64,000 nt of DNA, taken from contig NW_024037074.1 in the NCBI RefSeq assembly GCF_015706575.1, forward strand, positions 2,356,001 to 2,420,000, in the 5' to 3' direction. Numbering within the stretch: the stretch's first letter is position 1; the number at the start of each line of letters is the position of its first letter. This stretch comes from Patiria miniata (lineage: Eukaryota > Echinodermata > Asteroidea > Valvatida > Asterinidae). Under the pieces are notes generated by a model, which was not told where the DNA came from, did no database searches, and saw only the letters and a list, made by a program, of their open reading frames with translations. Below are positions 39,501 through 45,500 of the stretch, in pieces. Made by a program: the position numbers and the translations under genes.

Positions 39501-42500
39501 GTCAATCTTCGTAAGATGACCCTGAACCTTGAGGAGCTGCTCTTGCTCAAGCTGATGCAGTTTGCCGGATTCGCTCAGTCGGACAGCGAGATTGAAAAGA
39601 TGGACGAGAGCTATTACAACTCACTCAGGTTGGTCCGATATTATTAACCCCTAATTGTCAAGATTGTTAGAGATTCGTGGATCCATCTCAAACTCCCTCC
39701 GTCTGTGCCATATACATGGCAGCTTTAAGTACACCAGCTGTTATAATAATAATAATAATAATATCGGAGTCTTATATAGCGCATGTACTCAAGGCGCTGG
39801 AGATATGTCTATTATTAAAGGAAACATGCAGTCCAAAATTTTCATAACGTATTTTATTTTATATATACATTCATTTATGTGTATTAAATGTGAATTAAAA
39901 GCAGAACTGGTTCTGGTGTACGTTTAGTGTGGTAATTTGCCGTCCAAAATTGAACCCCCCCTTTTTGATTTTCGCGGCAACTCCAAATGAGGGCGCTGTT
40001 CATGACGTAAACAAAGGCAGAGAAATCCAGGGCCCGTAAATGACGTCTGGGTACGAGACGGATTAGCGAAGTCACTGTGCTCTGTGTATGTGCAGCTGCC
40101 GCGTACTCGTACGTGGCATTATGCACACGTAGGAATGTGTCTACATATACATGTACATGCACACGTGGACGTGCCACGGTGCCACCGTTGCAAATGAAAC
40201 AAGGACGACCGTCATGACCGTGAAGGTTCCGAAGACTCTTCTTTCCTTAGCGAATCCGATAAAAATTGTACAGATTCGTCCGATTCGAATCAGAGTTCTA
40301 ATGATTCAGACACTGACTCGATGTTTTTTAGGAGCATGCCAAAGTTGCTGTACAGACCAGCATCAAAGCACGACAGTGCAGCGCAGAGGGCCGCGAACTC
40401 ACTGGGCCCGGACCACTTTGCTCTGGTATTTACCTTCACTTTGGCTCTCCAAATGCTCCGATATTTCGGATTTACTGGAAACAAATGAAGGCTTACTCCA
40501 TCCTTGGTAGTTTTGCTACACCCAGCAGCCACACACCTTGTCGGCATCGCCAAAAATCGGGTGTTATTTCTCCTCGATTCCGAACGAAACATCAGAAAAA
40601 CTTTCAGTGCCGCAATGTATTTACATGTATTATGTTGCACGCCGCAATGCCGGTGCCCCCCGCAGTGCGGCAAGTCTCTGCCTTGATTTGCGTCATACCC
40701 CTCGCGAAGTTTTATGTTAATGAAGCTTCCCTTTGTGGGGCAGAGTAGTTTGACCAAACATGTTCACAAATTATTTTCCCCCATTTATCCCAGAAGACAA
40801 ACACTGCCATACACAAAATATTGTTAAGAACATCATCCTTTATTGATTTAAGCAAAAAAAATGCAATCAAAATTTTATTTCATGTTCCCTTTAAAGAAAG
40901 GTAAATAAAGTTTATGAGAAATATGAGACCCATTATGTAGCACCTTATAAGGGTTTACAAGGTGCTGCGGCACATATTGCAGCCACTGCCAGAAACACCA
41001 GGGCAAACCCCTTCTCTTAGCGATAAGTGTTACTGGGTTCTTTAACCCTCTCATTACCACATTGTTTATTGACTTGGCTCTCCCCAGGACCAAATTGTTT
41101 GCTCAGTCATGCGGAAATCACTAGAGCGTGAACAAAATGACCACAAGTCCAAAACTCACTTTTTTCAACCCACATTTTCACTACCAAGGAGTGATTTAAA
41201 TCATAGGTGTTGTGTGTAAAGTTTGTTCCTCGAACCTTACTCTTTTATGTAATGTAAAAATGAAGTCCATATGTGTAAATATAAGAAAGTTATGCCTGTT
41301 TGTTCATCTGGTTCCATTTATGAAACTGCAAGCCATTTCACCACATGACCGAATGGCACTCCATACCTCAATTTGTGAGTGGATACTTCTCAAGCACTTT
41401 TCTCATTTTTTTGTAATGGCAACACTATGAATAAACTACACCATTAGAATGATCCGAAAACACTCTTTCAGCTGGTATATGGTTGATGTATGGCCGACCA
41501 AACATATCAACATGCCGCCTTTCTGAAAAGTAGTGAATATATCTGTGTTGAGGGTGTTCTGTGTGTGGTTTCCTGGTCGACTAAAGTCGCCCATGGGAAC
41601 CAGCAGGGGGGTTCTTCTTGTCGACAAAAGTCCCCCATTACCACATGGTAAGGAAAGGGTTAACGTGCATTACACAACACATGGGACCTACGGCTTTACG
41701 TCCCATCCGAAGGACGAAGCAATAATGGTAAAGTGCCTGCTCAAGAGCACAAGCACCATGTTCCCACGGTCAGGATTCGAACCCATGTACCACGGCACAC
41801 GAGTCGAACACTGTAACCATTGGACCACAGCACCCCACTACATTATCAACTGGGCGTAGAACTACAAAGTCTGCCTTGCTAGGTTCCATTGATCCTCCTG
41901 GTTAGGAAAACACAAGTTATGGTTAAGTGTCTTGCCTAAGGACACAACACTGTGTGCCTTGATTGGAATCAAATCCTCATAAGTTCCCATGATACTCTAG
42001 GTTTGCAGGAAGCAATTGTTGTAAAGTGCTTTGCTACAGGACACAAGTACTGTGTCCAAAAAGAGATTCAAACCCACCTGGCGAGCATAATTTGAAACAC
42101 GAGACTCTCTCGACTGCCCTTACAAGGTTTTGTGATACTTCCGGGTAGGGAGAAGCAATTGTGGTAAAGCCCATTGCTCAAGGACACAAAGTGCTGTTCC
42201 GAAGGCAGGATTCAAACCTGCATCCAGAAGAATATGAACCAGACGCCCTAGCCAACTATTTAAACCAAAAACTTAATTCTCGCCTCTTTACCTAGACCTG
42301 TGTCCGTAGAACAGAAGGCCAAACGCTACTTCTTTGAGACGCTGAAACTCAGCGCCACCGAGTTCAAACTGAGCGTGCTGACATCGTCCAAGCTAACGCC
42401 CGACCTCCAAGCCCTCAAGACTCAGCAGAGACTCTTCATGATCCAGTTTGAGGACGCCCCCGTTTCCTTGGACCCCTTCACTAGGCTCCACCCCTTTGAG

Positions 42501-45500
42501 ACGCAGGAATTCCTCATAGACGCTGCAGTCAAACACTACACAGAGGTATGTAAATTAGCATTGACCTTTTAACTGTCATCTTTGACCTCAAATTGTAACT
42601 TACTTAGTATCTGACAGGGATGCAGGCTGCGTATTTTTTCTTGACACTGCAGGGAGGGGACACACAGCGAACTTTCCTACGGGAGCAGGGTTTTATCGCC
42701 GTTCTTGAGTGGAGACAATTATTATCTTGTGCGCACCTAATGAAATTTGGGACTTTACTTCCCTTAACAAAAAATCCTCCAGAGCCACGAATCAGAAAAG
42801 GAAAAGAAAATTTCTGCCATAAAATTTGAAATTGGCTTCAAATTAATAGTTATAGGGAAAACATCGAAAAACTGTTGAAAAAAAGAGGGAAAGGGGAAAT
42901 TCAGGGCGGCAATCGATCAAGCAACCTCTAGACTATGAGCCGTGCGCTTTTCCACTGTGCCATCGGATTGCTTGGCTGGATCAGCAAATTTTTGTGTAAT
43001 ATACCCAGAGCGCGCATGTACATGTGTGTATGTACGTGACTGAAAGGATTGCAGAGCGTCACACAATCCTCTCGCCTTTTTTCAAGTCAAGTTGCTGAAA
43101 AATTGATTACCTGTCGCTACGGTGTAGAGAAAAAATATGCAAGCAGGCCACATAGTCAACCCAAGGGGTCAATTTTGTGGAACTTCTAAGTTTAGAAGTT
43201 CGCTAAAGTGTTAACAATATTTGTGATGCGAATAAGCTAAATGAGTTGTTTGTCGAGAACTTTCATTTGGAGATTCAGGCCAAAATAGGGCCACTTCTTC
43301 ACATCACTTCATCACATCTCTTGGTGTTCCGACTTCCATAATTTGTGAACTAAAGATGGTATCAGCATGCGGTTTTCACAGTGGTAATGCTAAAATCGTG
43401 CTCTTTTCAGATCTGAAAAAAAAAGAAATTAATCCAGGGTCGACAAAATGTCATATGATGCATATTGCCAGTGACTGGTTCGCAACTGACTGTGACTTTC
43501 TTGTCCTCAGGAGTTGAAGAGTCAAGCAGTCAAGATCTTGGGTTCGGTGGATTTCTTGGGCAATCCGATCGGTTTGATCCAAGACCTCCGAGACGGTTTG
43601 AAGGAGCTACTCCTCGAAGGCAACGTGACTGGTATGGTCAAGAACGTCACCCACGGAATGTCCAACACAGCTGCTAAGGTATCAAAAACTTGGAGTTTTC
43701 CTGTTTTGGTTTTTTTTTTGCTATTTCTCCTTGTGATTTTATTTCATGAATTTTATACAGAAGCTGTAGTAATCCGCAACTGCAGTTTGGAAATATTTAA
43801 AACATTGCTATAAAAAGTGTAAGAGGTGTGGATTTTTCAAACAGTGTTTCAGGCTATGGGGCATGTATGGGTATTGTGGCTTGGGACATCGCCCATTGCA
43901 TCACAAATATGTGTAGATTAAGGAGGGAGGACTTAATCAATTCCTTACCCCTCCCCTCTCGTCCTCAAAAGTCATCACAAGTCAATCACAAGTCATTAAG
44001 GCACAAGTCAAGTGATCTGTGACTAGGCATTCTGTTGTCATCATTCCTTCCCAGTTCCTTTCCTTGTGATCTGGCTTGTGATTGACCTGTGATTGACTTG
44101 ACACATTCTGTTGTAGGTTCGAGTCCTGCTTTGGTCAATAAAGTGTAATTGACTTGAATAAACTTGTCAGATGGTAGAGCACCTGAACGGTATTCCAGTG
44201 GTCCCACATTCAAATCCTGTTTCATTCAGTTACCTGTGATTGAATCGACTACAACACAGTCAGAGATGGTATGGCACCTGTGCCGTATTCCAGAGGTCGC
44301 TGGTTCGATTCCCGCTTTTGTCAATTCTTACGGAGAAATCTACTTTGATTTCCAGGTGACCGGCTCCATAGCCAACACTCTGGGTACCGTCATCATGGAC
44401 AACCATCACGAAGAGATTCGCAGCGACATCCGCGGCTCCCACGACGGGAGTAGCTCTGGTCACCTCAAAGCCGGTGTCCGGGGGTTCACCTTCGGCGTAG
44501 TGGGCGGGCTGACCAGCATCTTCACGCAGACCTACCAGGGCATGACGGAAGATGGTGTGGAGGTAGGTATTGTTCTATGCACTGTATTCAGAGTGACATG
44601 AACCTTGCACCAACATTTTGTCGTTCAGTTGCACAACCAAAGATGACTTGGGGGAGGGACTAAAATAAACAGATTTAAGTTTCCGAAAAACCACCCTGCA
44701 ATTCTTTTTACAAATTGCCACTGAACAATCTGAACAATCTTCCAATCTGAACATTCTGCTTTAAAAGTAATGGTAGGCCACTCTCATGCCTTAACCCTGT
44801 CTGTTTTTCCTGGTGTTTAATTCAGGGTCTCATGAAAGGTTTAGGCAAGGGAGTCATCGGTACTGTAGCCAAGCCCGTGGCTGGCGTGATGGACCTAGCC
44901 TCAGGCACCATGGCAGCCTTGCGTAGCTCCACCAGCAGCGAGAGCCACCTGGTTCCCAACAGGGTGAGGCTGATGCGCTGCTGTGTCAACCCAGCCGGTA
45001 TGCTTCCCCGGTACTCTGCTTACAACGCTCGGGGGCAGGAGTACATGCAGAAGCTGTGTGAGTCGTCCAACGGCAAGGAAAGGTGGGTAGGTGGGGACCG
45101 ATGAGAGATGGTGGAAGTTGGATCTTGAGTCTGTGGTATGATTCCATCTCAAGTCGAATCTCTATTTCATCACAAGGCATATCAGAAGTCCATCACAAGT
45201 CAAGTCACAAGTCGATCACAATTCAAATCACAAGTCCATCACAAGTCAAATCACAATTCAAATAATAATTTCATCACAAGGCAAATCACAAGGCAAATCA
45301 CAAGGCAAATCACAAGGCAAATCATAGTTTCATCACAAGGCAAATCACAAGTCCATCACAAGGCAAATCACAAGTCCATCATAAGGCAAATCACAAGTCC
45401 ACCACAAGGCAAATCACAAATCCATCACAAGTCCATCACAAATAAGGTCAAACGTAACAGGGGATAGTGACCAAGGAATGACATTGTGAAAGTTGTTTGA

